A DNA stretch of 64,000 nt from Euptelea pleiosperma (Eukaryota; Streptophyta; Magnoliopsida; Ranunculales; Eupteleaceae), in contig CM068541.1 of NCBI GenBank assembly GCA_035048495.1, positions 8,439,929-8,503,928 on the forward strand, in the 5' to 3' direction. Below the pieces are notes generated by a model, which ran no database searches, had not been told where the DNA came from, and worked only from the letters and a program-made list of their open reading frames with translations. Every line of letters starts with the position of its first letter. Positions within the stretch are counted from its first letter, which is position 1. Below, one piece after another: positions 12,326 to 24,339 of the stretch. The position numbers were made by a program, and so were the translations under genes.

Positions 12326-12766
12326 ATGGCCGATCAACAGATATCGATCGGCGGGCCCCACCAAGTTACCAACAGGTCCATCCTCTATGCAACACTAGCC
12401 GGCTTAGCCATTGGAGGTCCGCTACTCGGCATGATGGGGTTCAGTCTTATCGCATCAATTACAATTCTCCTAATAAGCTCCCCTCTTCTGTTCCTCTTTA
12501 GCCCCATCTTGACTCCCGCTGCGTTGTTCCTCCTCGCCGCCATGGCTGGTTTCGCTGCTGCAGCTGCTATGGCATTAACAGGAATTTCTGCGTTTGTGTG
12601 GATTTTGCGGGGCATTCGTGGCACTGTTGGGTTCGACGGTGGGATAACGGAGAAGTTGACAGTGTGTGGTCAGAGAGTGAGGGAGAAAGGGAAGGAGTGG
12701 GCTGAATATTTGCAACAAACAGTGCAAGAGAACCGCCCCGATGAGAATAAGGTGAATGGAGGTTGA
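12326..12766 (+). CDS. Oleosin (oil-body structural protein)
   Basis: Oleosins coat oil bodies and stop them fusing; they insert from the ER membrane as a hairpin. This 146-residue protein has a short polar N terminus (1-18), a long uninterrupted hydrophobic stretch (about 19-93) and a charged amphipathic C terminus. The proline knot fits P-x5-SP-x3-P exactly (P53, S59-P60, P64, in SPLLFLFSPILTPAALF). There is no intron, which is common in the family. The start at 12326 follows a CA-rich leader (AGAAACAATGG). Frames overlapping it on either strand are shadows. It appears intact. I cannot tell seed from pollen or mesocarp class. Confidence 0.93.
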   Translation: MADQQISIGGPHQVTNRSILYATLAGLAIGGPLLGMMGFSLIASITILLISSPLLFLFSPILTPAALFLLAAMAGFAAAAAMALTGISAFVWILRGIRGTVGFDGGITEKLTVCGQRVREKGKEWAEYLQQTVQENRPDENKVNGG

Positions 12767-13100
12767 GTTGGGACTGGGAGAAGAGAAGGAGAGGTTTTAG
12801 TTGTGGGTTTTATTTAATCTGGTAATGCTGTTTTTTTTGTGTTGAGAGTTGCTGTTAGGTTTATTTTACGTACGTGTATTTGTTAGTGAACCTCTTCCTT
12901 TTACATAGCTCACGAGGATGCATTTTTGTAAAAACAGGAAAAAAGAACTTGCGATTACTATGGGATAGCATAGTTCCAGGTTAAGCTAAAAACCAGTTTG
13001 GTCGGGCTATTGTTTTCTTCGAGGTGAAACCGGGATACAGTAAAACCATGAACCCTAAGACCCCTCATTAATACACGCGGTCCACATTCTTGATCTGGAC
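12767..13100. other. Oleosin 3' region
   Basis: A T-rich 3' UTR to about 12900, then unassigned sequence up to the TSD ATCTGGAC (13093-13100) of the next hAT element. Confidence 0.5.
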
Positions 13101-13392
13101 CCTTGTTAGAAATAATGGGAGTTTTATTCGATTTTGGATTTAAAAAATCTGGTAAAAAATTCACTAAAAGGGAAATATGCGGCATATGGTTTATACGTGG
13201 TGGTGTTTTACTTTAAAAATTCAAAAATCAAAATTTCGGTACCTTTTGAAAGGGAGTCAATATATTTAATAATATAGTTATGTAGTCTAATGTAATATGG
13301 CTACGGAAAAATTCCTTACATGTTGTAAGGGAGTCAATATAGTACTTTAAGTTGAGTAAATTAAAAAATAGGTTTTGTTCTAATTATTTTTA

Positions 13393-15704
13393 GGGAATTT
13401 TTGACATACCCTCCACGTGTTCTTCGAAATTTGGCATACTCCCCGCATTTGGAAAAAGCTGACATATCCTCCTGTGGGGGAAAAATATCTGATCTAACCA
13501 ACACAATCTTCGAGGTCAGACGATTTGTATCTTGATGATGATTGGACGACTCCGATGTTTCAGGATGAAACTGCTTTCTCCACTGCGAAGCATATGATGA
13601 TTTTCATATGAGATGTGGTTGTACCTGTTGATAACACTTCACGCTCAAGTCAGTATAGGATGTGTAACAGGGTTCAGGAAAATAGTAAAATATTTCAGAG
13701 TTTAGGCTATCTGGATCTGGAGAGCAAGATCCTATTCTCAGTCCTGAGGGTCCTGTATTTATACCCTCAGAACTGGCGTGACTCACTTTCCACGTGCCTA
13801 GTTGTCGTCGATCAGTTATGATCTAGAGAGATTCAGTTATGAAATATAATCTTCTTGTTAGATCCTAACTTCCCTTATTCGGTTACATATGAAATGACTG
13901 ATGTGGCACTCTTCGTGTCAGATATTCGAATAAGGGGACGTCGAAGCTGCAATAGTCAAACTAACTACTATGCTGTCAATATTGCTCATTAGATAAGCCA
14001 CTAACTGTATTTATAGTTTAGAATACTTATTTCACTTGCAGAATCTCGTATACTTTTCGGGATTGATAGAAATCTAATTTCGTCAAGTATGAAGCTGATC
14101 TTGTCGAGATAAGAAGAATGTTACTCCCGGCGAATAGGTTGTTTGTTCTTGTCTAGATGAGGTGAACGTTGGTCCCGTCAAGTAGGCCATCTGATCTTGT
14201 CGGGATGTATTGAATATCATTCCCGTTAAGGATGATAACTAAACTTATTGGGATGAATTTGAATGTTGATCCCCTCATATATATTGTTGAGTTTGTCGGG
14301 ATAAGTGGAATATCAATCCCATCAAGGATGTTGGGATGTGTTGAATGTTAATCCTGTCAAGAATGTTGTATGAACTTGGCAGGAGATAATCGCCACTTAT
14401 ACGAAGTAGGCTGCTGGACCTTGTCGGGATGAGATAATTGTCACTCCCGTCAAGGTGGCCATTCTGACCTTCCCGTTAAGTAGATCGATCATTAATGTAT
14501 CGGGCAAGATTTAAATACTTTTACGACATATTAATGGCTGTAACTTCAATGCGTTCCGTAACCAATCTTGCCCCGAGATATTTTCTTCTGATAATTTCAA
14601 TCTGAGACGTGGTGCTTCTATTAATAGAAGACGTATGACAGGGATATTGGACTAGTTATGGCCTCTGATGATTCCTTCGGTGCATTTATTCACGCATGCT
14701 AGACGACAACACGCGTCGTCGTTCTGTTTACCGCACGTGTGCTGTCAATACACGTGTCATCATTTTATTTATTAGAAAATATGGTACCCACACCCTCTTT
14801 GACCCGGTCCATCCTCTTAGACCGTCATGGACTAACATTTTTTTTTTGAAAAGGACCAAGTTACCCTTTCTACAAAATCGTGGGTTTGGGAGAAAACCCC
14901 AACCCAAATTAAACGTCTGTGGTGATGGCCACGGGATCATTTTTTTCTGCATAAAAGGCTTCTTCTAGGATGCTTTGGTTGATTCATTCAGGTATGAGTT
15001 TTGTTTCATGGTCAATTTAAATGATCCCCCAAACTTTTGGACGGTTTTGATTCATGAACAATGTGCAGGAAACCCATTTAAACGTTCCTTGTCCACAGTT
15101 GTGTTGTGAGTGTGGTCCCATCTTAGTTTGCTCAAGTTCAACGGCAATGAAGAGCTGCAGGGCGTAGATCCACCACTGTATTTCTTGAGCAAAACCCATG
15201 CTTTCAACAGTTCCCCATTGAAGTTCTCAATCTTACCTGTCATTTTAACTTCATACATTTTTTTTTTGTTCAACTTCATCTTTTTTAATAAACTTGTTCT
15301 CTATTTATTTCTAACATTTGAGATTTTTTACCAAATGGGTAGACCATGAGGATTCGGATTTTGAGAGCTCAGCCGTCTGAATCCTCTAAACATAGCAATT
15401 CTTATCGATGAGTTAATGAAGGTCTTTTGTGAATTGGGTTTATTTGCATCAAAGCAAAAGTTGCTAAGTTTGACTGTCCTCCGCGAATTGATAAAAGGGT
15501 CTTGATGAGGGAAGGATTCTTCTCTTGGACAATCTTTGTGAAGAAAGGGGCGATTTTGTCATTTTAAAAAAAAATTGTTAGTCAATGACAGTCTAACGAC
15601 GGTCAAAGATGGTGGACTGGGTCACAGGGGGGTATGTCAATTTTTTCAAAACGTGGGAGGTATGTCAAATTTCGAAGAACACATGGGGTATGTCAAAAAT
15701 TCCC
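13393..15704. mobile_element. Mutator-like element (MULE), 2.3 kb, nested in hAT-I copy 2
   Basis: Terminal inverted repeats of roughly 85 bp begin GGGAATTTTTGACATACC at both ends and are built of staggered TGACATAcc subrepeats. A perfect 9-bp TSD TTATTTTTA is at 13384-13392 and 15705-15713. hAT-I copy 1 supplies the empty site (one copy of the target). No transposase is visible. The interior holds a degenerate minisatellite and unassigned sequence near 14800-15600, which could be captured host DNA. A TATA-like GTATTTATACCC near 13756 suggests part of the interior may be an LTR, but I cannot bound it. Confidence 0.92.
14085..14480. repeat. Degenerate minisatellite inside the MULE
   Basis: About seven or eight units of roughly 50-60 bp, each with a CTTGTCGGGAT-like half followed by a TCCCGTCAAG-like half. 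The two halves are near inverted repeats of one another, so each unit could fold. Confidence 0.75.
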
Positions 15705-16160
15705 TTATTTTTATCTTTAGCTAAATAAAATATAAAGACTTGTGATTCAAGTAATTTTTGTTTTTTTTACTTTAATCTCATATTGGAAAAATAAGTGATA
15801 GTTAAGGGAGTTTGAGTTGTATAAATAGGACTAGAAAATAAGGGGAAAAATATACTTACATTCATGGGGGTCAATAGGTGATCAAAAAGGCAAATTCATT
15901 GCACGGCTATCGCTTAAGATCTACCGAAGTAGTAAAGTGATGGAGGGATAGAGAAAAAACAACGGGCATGGTCCGCTGTTTTTGGACCGATTTTTCAAAG
16001 AATTTTTCAAGAAGTCTTAAAAACACGTTCAATTCGTTTGAGCTTGAAAAAATCAGATTTTTTTTTGAATTATTCAAATATTCGGATGAATAAAACTTTT
16101 CTTAAAAAAACATAAAATTCGCGAATTAATCCCGAATTAAACGGATGATTGCTAACAACG

Positions 16161-16453
16161 ATCTGGACCGTTGTTTTGCCCACCATTTAGACTTTAGTGG
16201 ACTTAAAAAGACCAAAGATTAGTCAGATTGGTGAGTTCTAGCAGTTGGATACGAGTCTTTTCCTGGGTTAATTTTTTTTACGGTAGGATACTAAAATTAT
16301 TTTGGATATTCAAATTCAATGGCTAGAAATCACCAATAAGGTTGATTTTGGTGGGTAGTACATTAAAGAGTGGGCAGGACAACATCCGCCCTGGTCAGTG
16401 GTCTCCAAGAGTAACACGTCGCATATTCGACATTGGGTGAGCCTCTTATAAAA
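16161..16453. other. Degraded family C/B-like foldback remnant
   Basis: Contains ATTAGTCAGATTGGTGAG... and a mirrored ATCACCAATAAGGTTGATTTTGG, the core arrangement of the foldback MITEs, without intact ends. Confidence 0.5.
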
Positions 16454-17772
16454 CTAGTGTTATTGGCACGGGCTAAGAAATAAAAAATAAAAATATTAAT
16501 GAAACTATTTTTTTAAAAAGTGAAATATATTTAAAAAATAAAATATAAAAAAATGAATGTTTGCCAAATGTAATGTGTTAATTTTTTTTGGTAAATTAGC
16601 TGTGCCCAATTTTTTATTTTATTTTTAGTACACATTTTTTATGAAAATATTAATTTTAAGATTTTATTTATTAAACAATGCTATGTTTATTAAATCATCT
16701 TGGTTATTAATTTTGAATCATATTTTGCATTTGTGTATAGATAAGAGATCATATCATCATATGATCAGAGATATTGCCCATTAACAAAAGGCAGAGTTAT
16801 TACTTAAGAGACGGGCGCGGGACACTAAATTAGAATAAATTAAGTTAATAAATAAACTAAAAGGATAAAATAAAATATTAAAGGAGTAAAGAACTCTTTT
16901 CGTTTGGGGTTTCGTCTCTCGTTTTAAATCTATATTAAACTTGTCCATACACAATTATAATGAATAGAAAAGAAAAAGTCTAAAATCTTGCGTTTTACGC
17001 TATAGACTCTTCACTTTCTCGTGATGACTCAAATATGAAACCTACTCCCATGACGATGGTCTTCGACAATAGAAGTTGCGAGTGACGATTTTTCCTCTGT
17101 AAGTTACAGTCTCGTTGGGTAGACTCTCAAATTACTGCACTTGTAATAGCCTCTAGAAAAAATCAAGATGGAAGAATTTAAGATCTTGTCTTGACATGCA
17201 TAAGTTGAATATGATAAATCACAAAAGCTAAATCAACAATGGAAAAAATAAATGTCGCCATAAACAACAATTGTTTAGCACACACCATTAATGATGTCAC
17301 TTTCGGAGCCACTTCCATGATTCCATCCATTGTACTTCGTCATGAGGTTTCGACCAGATCTATCATAACCATCCAAGAAAAAGAATTCTAGATCTAGCCT
17401 ACACCGTAGCAAAAGTGTTGGGTACGTTTCATATGTTGTAAAACCCATACCTAAAACAATTCCGCGGGAGAGATGTGTTAGTAGAGGCATCACAAATCCA
17501 ATTCTCTATGTAATCTTCACAAATGATGATTATGAAAGGAATGAAATTCCCTTTAGAGGTACGGTTGAAGATATATTTTGTAAATTGGGATTTAAGTAGG
17601 GAAATAGAGAACGATTAAGAAACAGATAGATATTTTTGGAAAATGGGAGATACTTAAGGAAAGAGAAGAAGTAGGAGAGACATTTGGGAATTTATAGAGA
17701 ATGCCTTGTAATATGATGTGGAGGACAGAGAAGAATGCTGCTCACTTCTCTGCATTAGTATAGATATATAGA
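16454..17772 (-). mobile_element. Helitron, minus strand, non-autonomous
   Basis: Read on the minus strand it starts TCTATATATCTATACTAATG after a host A and ends ...AGCCCGTGCCAATAACACTAG before a host T, the canonical A|TC...CTAG|T arrangement. No clear 3' hairpin is seen, which lowers certainty. No Rep/helicase sequence is visible in 1319 bp, and the content is unassigned. Confidence 0.6.
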
Positions 17773-20700
17773 TTTTGTTCAACGACTTAGTATAGACGTG
17801 ACAAATGCACATATGTTAAAATAGGAGAGTCTGCATGAGCTTGTGGGACTAAGTTTTTCCAATAGGAATACAATAATTAGGGTTGTCAAAAGGTCGGGTC
17901 AAAGTAGGATCTAGCCCAACCCTAGCTACCCTCAGTTGTAAGGGTGAGGCTCTAACCCTTCAGGGCATGACCCTACCCTCCTGGGTAGGGTCAGGTCAAG
18001 GTAGAATCCGAGCTTAAAAGAAGAACATTAAGAAATATAAAATTTTAAAGTAAAAAAAGTGCATGCTTGAATAATGCACTTGGCTTGGTAAACATGTTTC
18101 CTCGTTTTAATCTTACATAGATTTTTTAACAAAATAATTTATTAATGAATGAACATAATTTTTTCGCCATAGGATTCACCGTTAAGGTTTGAAAATGAAG
18201 CTTTTAGTGTTTTTGAAAACCTTGATAAAATAAATAAAATATAATAAATTTACACTACCAAAAAAAGTCAATTTTAAATTGCTTCTTAAAATTTTCAAAA
18301 TAGGAACGGTTTTGCGTAGTAAACAGCTCAACTATTTGGAAATGGTTCAAAACTTTTCTAAAATTATTTTTTAGTTAAAAATAAGCACAACTTAATTTGC
18401 CCTTTGTTGAGGGACGGGTCGGGCTCTATTGAGAGTTTTGGCAATTCTTCCAAAATTGCCCCTACTATCACTCATGCACAACTCGTGCCACATACTGAGT
18501 CTAAAATTAAGTCTAATTTAAGGGAGTACCTTCAATGTTGTGGCTTCTAGTGTATTGAGGATGTGCACATGAAATGATTACCGTTGCGGTGCGGGTGACA
18601 ATGGCCCTCTTGTAAGGGGAATCGACCTGACCAAACCTTTTGAAAGCCCTGAAAAGAGGGGTTTTTTTTTTTTTTCTCAAGCCCTTAGGGCCGGACTGGG
18701 CTCAAATATGTAAGACCCTTTTAAATAATGGTCGGAACATATAGAAAATTTTCAACCAGTGTTTTGATTACCGGGAACTTAATTTTAAAAAAAATCGGCC
18801 CTCATGAACTGAAGGTCAGCCTGTAATTTTGGCCCATGGCCCGGGCCAGTTCAGACCGATGTGGTCTACGGGCCGAGGTCCACTCCTTTGAAGCCCAGCC
18901 CGAAAATGGCCTGACTTTTTTTTTTTTTTTTTTACTTTTTCTCATTTTTTTTAAAAATTGACTGGACCTAACCCGGGCTAAGGCCAAGCCTAGCTCGAGG
19001 CCCGTCCCCACGGTCTTGGGCTGGGCCTGGGCCTAGGCCCTAGAGCCCAGTCAGGCCCAACACTGTAACTACTGTCCAACCTGGCCTGGCCCCAGCTCGA
19101 CCCGGCTTGCGCCTCGGGCTGGGCCAGACCATATTAATAAAATTTTGAACCTACATCATTTTAAACTTGCATTTTTTTAGTGGATGAAGATTTGTTGCTA
19201 CACAATTTGCTAACCATGCCCATAATAACCCTCAGATAATTATTTTTGAAAAAATGTTCAAATTTAAAAATTTAATATAGGACTTTTATTGGGTACCTGT
19301 CATGTGCACCGGCATGACTAAAACAAGTGACTGAAAATGGAACTCTTTATGGTAGTAGAGATTAAGACTTGGTTTTGCTCTTTACCGAGTCAACTATTTA
19401 AAGGCCGAGTAAACTCAAAATTAAATATTTTTTTTTTGAATTTCTAAATTTTTTTACTATATTTTATAAATTTTCAAAGTTTTTTTTAATAAATATCAAT
19501 TTTTATATATTTAAATATTTAATAATTAATTTAATTACTCGCCGAGTTGACTCCCGAGTCCTTGAGGTGACTCGACCCAATGAACTTCCGAGTCGAGTCC
19601 GAGTTCTGAGTTTTAAAACATAGGTCTAAATTACCAAGACACTCTCTACGTTGACAGAAACAGAAACGTAAATCAACGGCCGTCAATCAATATATTGGCC
19701 AGTGGGCTCATAGCACATTTTCGGAACAGACTATTAAACATGTGGACCCACCTCCCATGAATTGATGAACGACCCTTGATTCGCGTGACACCCTTTGGCA
19801 ATGCGTAGAGGCAAAATTTTCTCCTCTTCATACGCATGGACCCATTAATCATTTCTCTAACCAATTCATTAATCATTTTGGTAACTTGTGCATAGAAACA
19901 GCATACCGGGACCCACCAATCTATATCCTAAATCAGAGGCCAAAATAATCAACGTGATGATTGATCTCAACCTTCCACCTTATTCTGATTCTTTCACACT
20001 TTCCGCGCGCGCGTGTTCCATGTACTCTCAATCTCAACTAATGTCCAGAAAATAATCCGCCGCTTATGAGTTGAGATTGAAGAATTTCTTATTTTGGTTT
20101 CTTAATTTGTAAGTTAGTCCAATTTCTTGAAGTATGGAAGTAACGTAGCGTCTTTAGCTTTTTTGGTCAGTGGTCACGGGTTAAGGTAAGCTTCTTCACG
20201 TTACAACGTACGTGACCTGTTATCTGCTACCCACTACTCTTATCTACGGTTGCAATAGATTGACACAAGTTTTATTTTTATTTTTTTGACACTAGATCGC
20301 ATGGGTGTGAGGCTCAATCGAGATGAATGAAGGATTGATTTTTGGTCAGATAATATCCATGGTATCTCCAAATCAGCTTATTAGTATAAAAAGTGGATTG
20401 CAAGGAAAAAAATTTCGAACAGGCAATCTCACTGTAATATCCAGGACCGGCCTTGTCGGGTGTGGATTCCGAGAATCCAACGTCAAAAATGAATGCCAGC
20501 TCAGCACTATCACAACCGTTGGATTCTCAAAATTCACACCTGACAAGGCCTGTCCCGGGAGCCTGTAAAAAAAAGGCCGGGTCCGGGAGTCTGACCCATA
20601 AAATAAAACAGGCAGTTGAACTTCTGTCTTGAACTTCAACCTTAAATGCTTTCTATAGTTTCCTTCTTTCTTTATACATTTTTAGATTCAAGTTTTTGAG

Positions 20701-21099
20701 AACTTTATATCCTCTTATAAACTTCACTCTTGGAAGGCACGTGATGAAGCATGTGTAGAAATGAAAAGCAAAAATAAAGTGCCGAAATGCCCTTATTCAT
20801 AGGTAAATTTTATTAGATGTTTTAGGGGGTGTTTTAGGAAAAAAAATGGCAGCAGTCGACCAGGACTCAAAAGGATTGGTTCAAAGCTATAGGGGTGAGT
20901 CCCATCATAAGGTTAGAGATTAGAAGATTAGAAGTTTTAAATTGAAAGCCAAGGATTTTTTTTTTTTTTCTTTTATATGAAAAAACCAATGTTTTTAATA
21001 ACCTATATTGGTCATTGACTGGTCTAGCACTAGCACCGGGCTGGATCGATCCAGTTCAACAGGCTAATTCGTAACATACATTAAAAATCTCTATCAAAT
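17773..21099. other. Repeat-derived, gene-poor stretch
   Basis: TAGGGTTGTCAAAAGG at about 17879 looks like a hAT-type terminus with no partner found. GC-rich foldback sequence built from GGCCCGGGC and GGGCTGGGCC repeats runs about 18660-19140. Decayed repeats on GAGTCGAGTCCGAGTT lie at 19380-19625, related to the right half of the element at 47326. No coding region is supported; open frames at 18802-19011 and 19673-19876 look like chance. Confidence 0.5.
20441..20558. repeat. Short foldback element (family L)
   Basis: Arms CCTTGTCGGGTGTGGATTC and GAATTC...CACCTGACAAGG, with CCGTTGGATTCTC inside. Related scraps occur near 24610-24640 and 60100-60140. Confidence 0.65.
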
Positions 21100-23530
21100 C
21101 TAGTGAATGAGTTAAGTGTGCCTCGCCCGTGCCCACGACATTCTCCGAAAAAGCGTTTATCAAATCGGATGGGAGTTGATCTCAGCCATTGATATGAAGC
21201 ATAGTGGATCTCAACCATTCTTTATTGAAGCCCGTCACTTCCTATATAAACTAGTGGGTGGTCCGTGCCCCACGTCGACACTCCCTGACAAAGCATTTGC
21301 CAAAATCGGGTGTGATTGGCTGAGATCCACGATCCAGTTGAGGGATAAGATCTCGGCCCTTCTTTATCCTATAAGAAGGGAATAAGTGAAGAGACAACCA
21401 CTGTCACTTGTTATAGACTAGTGGGTGCCCCGTGCCATTGGCACTCCTTGACAAAGAATTTGCCAAAATCAGGTGAGTGGCAGAGATCCACCGTCCATTT
21501 GGGGGAGGATTAGATCTCGGCCCTTCTTTGTTGATGCTTATAAGAGGAGGTATAAGTAGGGAGACAACCAATGTGTTTTGTTATATAGAAGAGTAAATGG
21601 CCCATGCCCACGGCACTCTCCGACAGAAGCGTTTGCAAAAATTGGGTGGTATAACGGACTGGGGCGTTACTGTTTTTTCCATTATAACGGCTGTTATAAC
21701 GGACTGTAACGCACAGAGGGAGAAATGGAAAAATAACAGAAATAACAAAAAATAACGGTGTTGAAATTTAAATTTTGAATAAATTGAGGTCAAATGAGGT
21801 GGATTGAGTGGCTGAAATCTAACCGTCCACATTAGATGGATGGATAAGATAAGAGAATACAACTGAGTTGTCTTGATATATGCGTGGGTGGCTCGTGCCC
21901 ATGGCACTTTCCGACAAAGTGTTTGTCAAAATTGGGTGGAAGTTAATCTCAGCATCGATATGAAGCATAGTGGATCTCAGCCACTTATTATTGAAGCCTT
22001 ATAAGATAAGAGGGGTATAAGAAAACTATTAAAATTTCGTTAAATTATATTTTTTTAAAAAATTTTTTATTTTCAATTTTGAATTTTGAATTTCAGCACC
22101 ACTTTTTTCCGTTAAAATCATGAAAATCCATTTTTCCATTTTTGCCCTTGGCCGTTTCAATCCGTTTTAACGGTAACACCCCTCTCGAGGCATAAAAAGT
22201 GGGGCTCCTATGCCTGAGCCGTGGGCTATATGTAAATAAAACCCATTTCATTCCTTATATGTAGGTAAATAGTAGGTGACCCGTGCTCATGGCACTCATC
22301 GACAAAGCATTTGTCAAAATTGGGTGAGTGGCTGAGATCCACTGTCCATTTGGTGTGATAAGATCTCGGCCATCCTTTATGAAGCCGGATAAGAGGGGGA
22401 GACAACTGTCCTATTTTGTTATATAGAGTAGTGGTGGTCGGTGCCCACGATAAAGCATTGGCCAAAATTGGGTGTGAATGGCTGAGATCTACAGTCTAAT
22501 TGGAGAATAAGATCTCGGCCCTTCTTTATTGAAGCCCATAAAAGGGGGAGACAATTGAGCTCCCTTATTATATAGACTAGTGGGTGGCCGGTACCAAAGG
22601 CATGTTGGATATTTTAAACCCGAAACTACATGATCTACAATCTCAGAAGTCAATCAGAACATAAACAAGATATACATATCTAAGAAATTAAAAGTCACAT
22701 ACCCATTTGACCGCATTAATTAAACCCAAATGGTGTAGATATTCTCTTCTTGATTCCAAGTCTTAAATTTCTGCAAGATTGAGATGCCAGCACAAGGAAT
22801 CACTACCCCAATCCTCCGTACCGCTCAATGCAATGGAAACTTATAGCAACGTGTACATGGGAGGGGGATGGCTTCCTCTTATTTATAGAGTTTTCTCCAA
22901 CTTCTGCCCATCATTGAAGTTGAAAAAATAGAGGCTAATAGAGGAACGTTTTTCAGCGATATGGTTTTTAGGATGGAGCATCTATTATGTTGATTATGTA
23001 ATCATCTTTTGTTACTCTTTGAGATCTTCTCAATCTCCTTCCTTCTTAATATACATTTGACTTATCAAAAAAATAAAATCACTCCTTGAAAGTAGGGATT
23101 CCACTTCCACATACTCTTATTGTTAAGTAACAACTCACCCTTTTACTAAGTACATATGTGGGTCAAAATGCGGTGGTTTTGTTTCCCTACAATCTAGCAA
23201 AGAGGTTGGAGTACTGGGTTCTTCACGCTTTGACAATGTGTAAAGTCAGACTCCTATTAAAACGAAAACCGCCAACAATCTTCCACTTGATCCACGCAAA
23301 CTTGGTAATTTTAGAAAAGACACAAAAGGATTGAAATATTTTAAAAAGAAGAGTTCCATGGCCTCAATGTTAGTTCTATCAATGAAATTAAGAGTTTAAA
23401 TTTATGTGGATTCAACGAGCCACTCCCAAAGCATTTGCCAACATCGGATTTGAGTGGCTGAGATCCACCGTCTAGTTTGGGATAAGATCTTGCCTATAAG
23501 AGGGGGAGATAACTGAGTTCATTATTATAT
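21100..23530 (-). mobile_element. Tandem array 1 of mini-Helitrons
   Basis: Head-to-tail units on the minus strand. At each junction the 3' end ...CCCACTAG of one unit meets the 5' end TCTATA(T)AAC of the next. Units: 21100-21250, 21251-21417 (167 bp), 21418-21589 (172), 21590-21880, 21881-22268, 22269-22427 (159), 22428-22576 (149) and 22577-23530 (split by an LTR insertion). The two long units contain family-M-like blocks. Near each 3' end a GTGCC-n3-GGCAC hairpin is kept while its loop changes. The outer 5' end (plus-strand ...ATATAGA|T at 23530/23531) fits Helitron target preference. Confidence 0.75.
22603..23414 (-). mobile_element. LTR and adjoining internal scrap of a retrotransposon
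   Basis: 22603-23277 begins TGTTGG and ends CCAACA (675 bp, an LTR). The next bases, ATCTTCCACTTG, are the reverse complement of a polypurine tract (CAAGTGGAAGAT), so this is the 3' LTR of a minus-strand, probably Copia-type, element. About 135 bp of internal sequence follow before host sequence resumes. AGGCA before and AGCCA after are possible 5-bp TSDs with one mismatch. Confidence 0.65.
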
Positions 23531-24339
23531 AGATGAGAAGGATTTTTAATTTGTTGTTAACAACGGCCCATGCATTCTTTTTTTGTATAATCTCTACGAG
23601 TAAGCAGCACGTGGGTCGCGTGAGTGGCTGCATGTAGAGCATTTTGAAAAAGGTGATAAATAGGAAAGTTTATACCAAGAGGACAGTTGCAAAAGCAAAT
23701 CCTTAAAAATCACTAATCAAGCTGTTTTCTTTTCATGTAGGTCCACCTAGGGGTGGGCCAAACATTCTAAGTGTAACACGTGTAAGGTGATCGTACATTG
23801 CAGGTGGCGTTCCCCTAATCTTATAAGTGACATCTTCTGAGCTTAGATAATTAAGTTAATTAGTATCCATCCATATCTTATCACTAGATCAATGAGTAAG
23901 ATCCCACGTGTTTCCTTTATATTTGATACTTAATACATACATGAGGGTGGGACCTACCATTGCATGTACCCTTTTTTTACCTGATGGGCCGTTCAAATAA
24001 GTGACAAAATCAAACGACTGTGATCATCCCATGCGGTAGCTACTTTGCACAAGTAGATCTTCCTTCGGTGGGACCCACTGATCATGGTCTTATCACTAGA
24101 ACGTGCAACAACAACACGCCATGAAGGTGGTGCAGCATCCTTAGCCTCCGCCTGAAGAGACATTCTATGAACCTTGCACTTATTGGCACTTGGGTGCTCT
24201 CTTCTCTCAAAATTTTGAATTTGAGGGTCTGTTCCATCTGGTCCTTGAGTCGTTGCGGAAAACATGACTACATCCAAATGACCAAATCCTCCTCCACCCA
24301 TTAAAAAATTAACATACAACACAACATAACCATATTAAT
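23531..24339. other. Gene-free stretch with a second Helitron 3' end
   Basis: GGCGTTCCCCTAAT at about 23806-23819 matches the 3' terminus of the Helitron at 34440-36649 (CTAA in place of CTAG). Its 5' end was not found. The rest has no recognisable coding sequence; a 109-residue minus-strand frame at 23993-24322 has no family features. Confidence 0.45.

Larger units (their letters stand above)
13101..16160. mobile_element. hAT-like element family I, copy 2, inverted, carrying a nested MULE
   Basis: Ends CCTTGTTAG and GCTAACAACG; perfect 8-bp TSD ATCTGGAC at 13093-13100 and 16161-16168. Without the nested 2312-bp element it is about 740 bp and is the reverse complement of copy 1 (8328-9104). 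Confidence 0.92.

Noticed and set aside
12121..12501. 126-codon frame overlapping the oleosin start
   Set aside because: It overlaps promoter and oleosin in another frame and has no conserved features.
21100..23530. CRISPR-like or ordinary satellite array
   Set aside because: Units have Helitron ends and varying lengths, with no short repeats separated by unique spacers.
23993..24322. 109-codon minus-strand frame as a gene
   Set aside because: Composition looks non-coding and no family features are seen.
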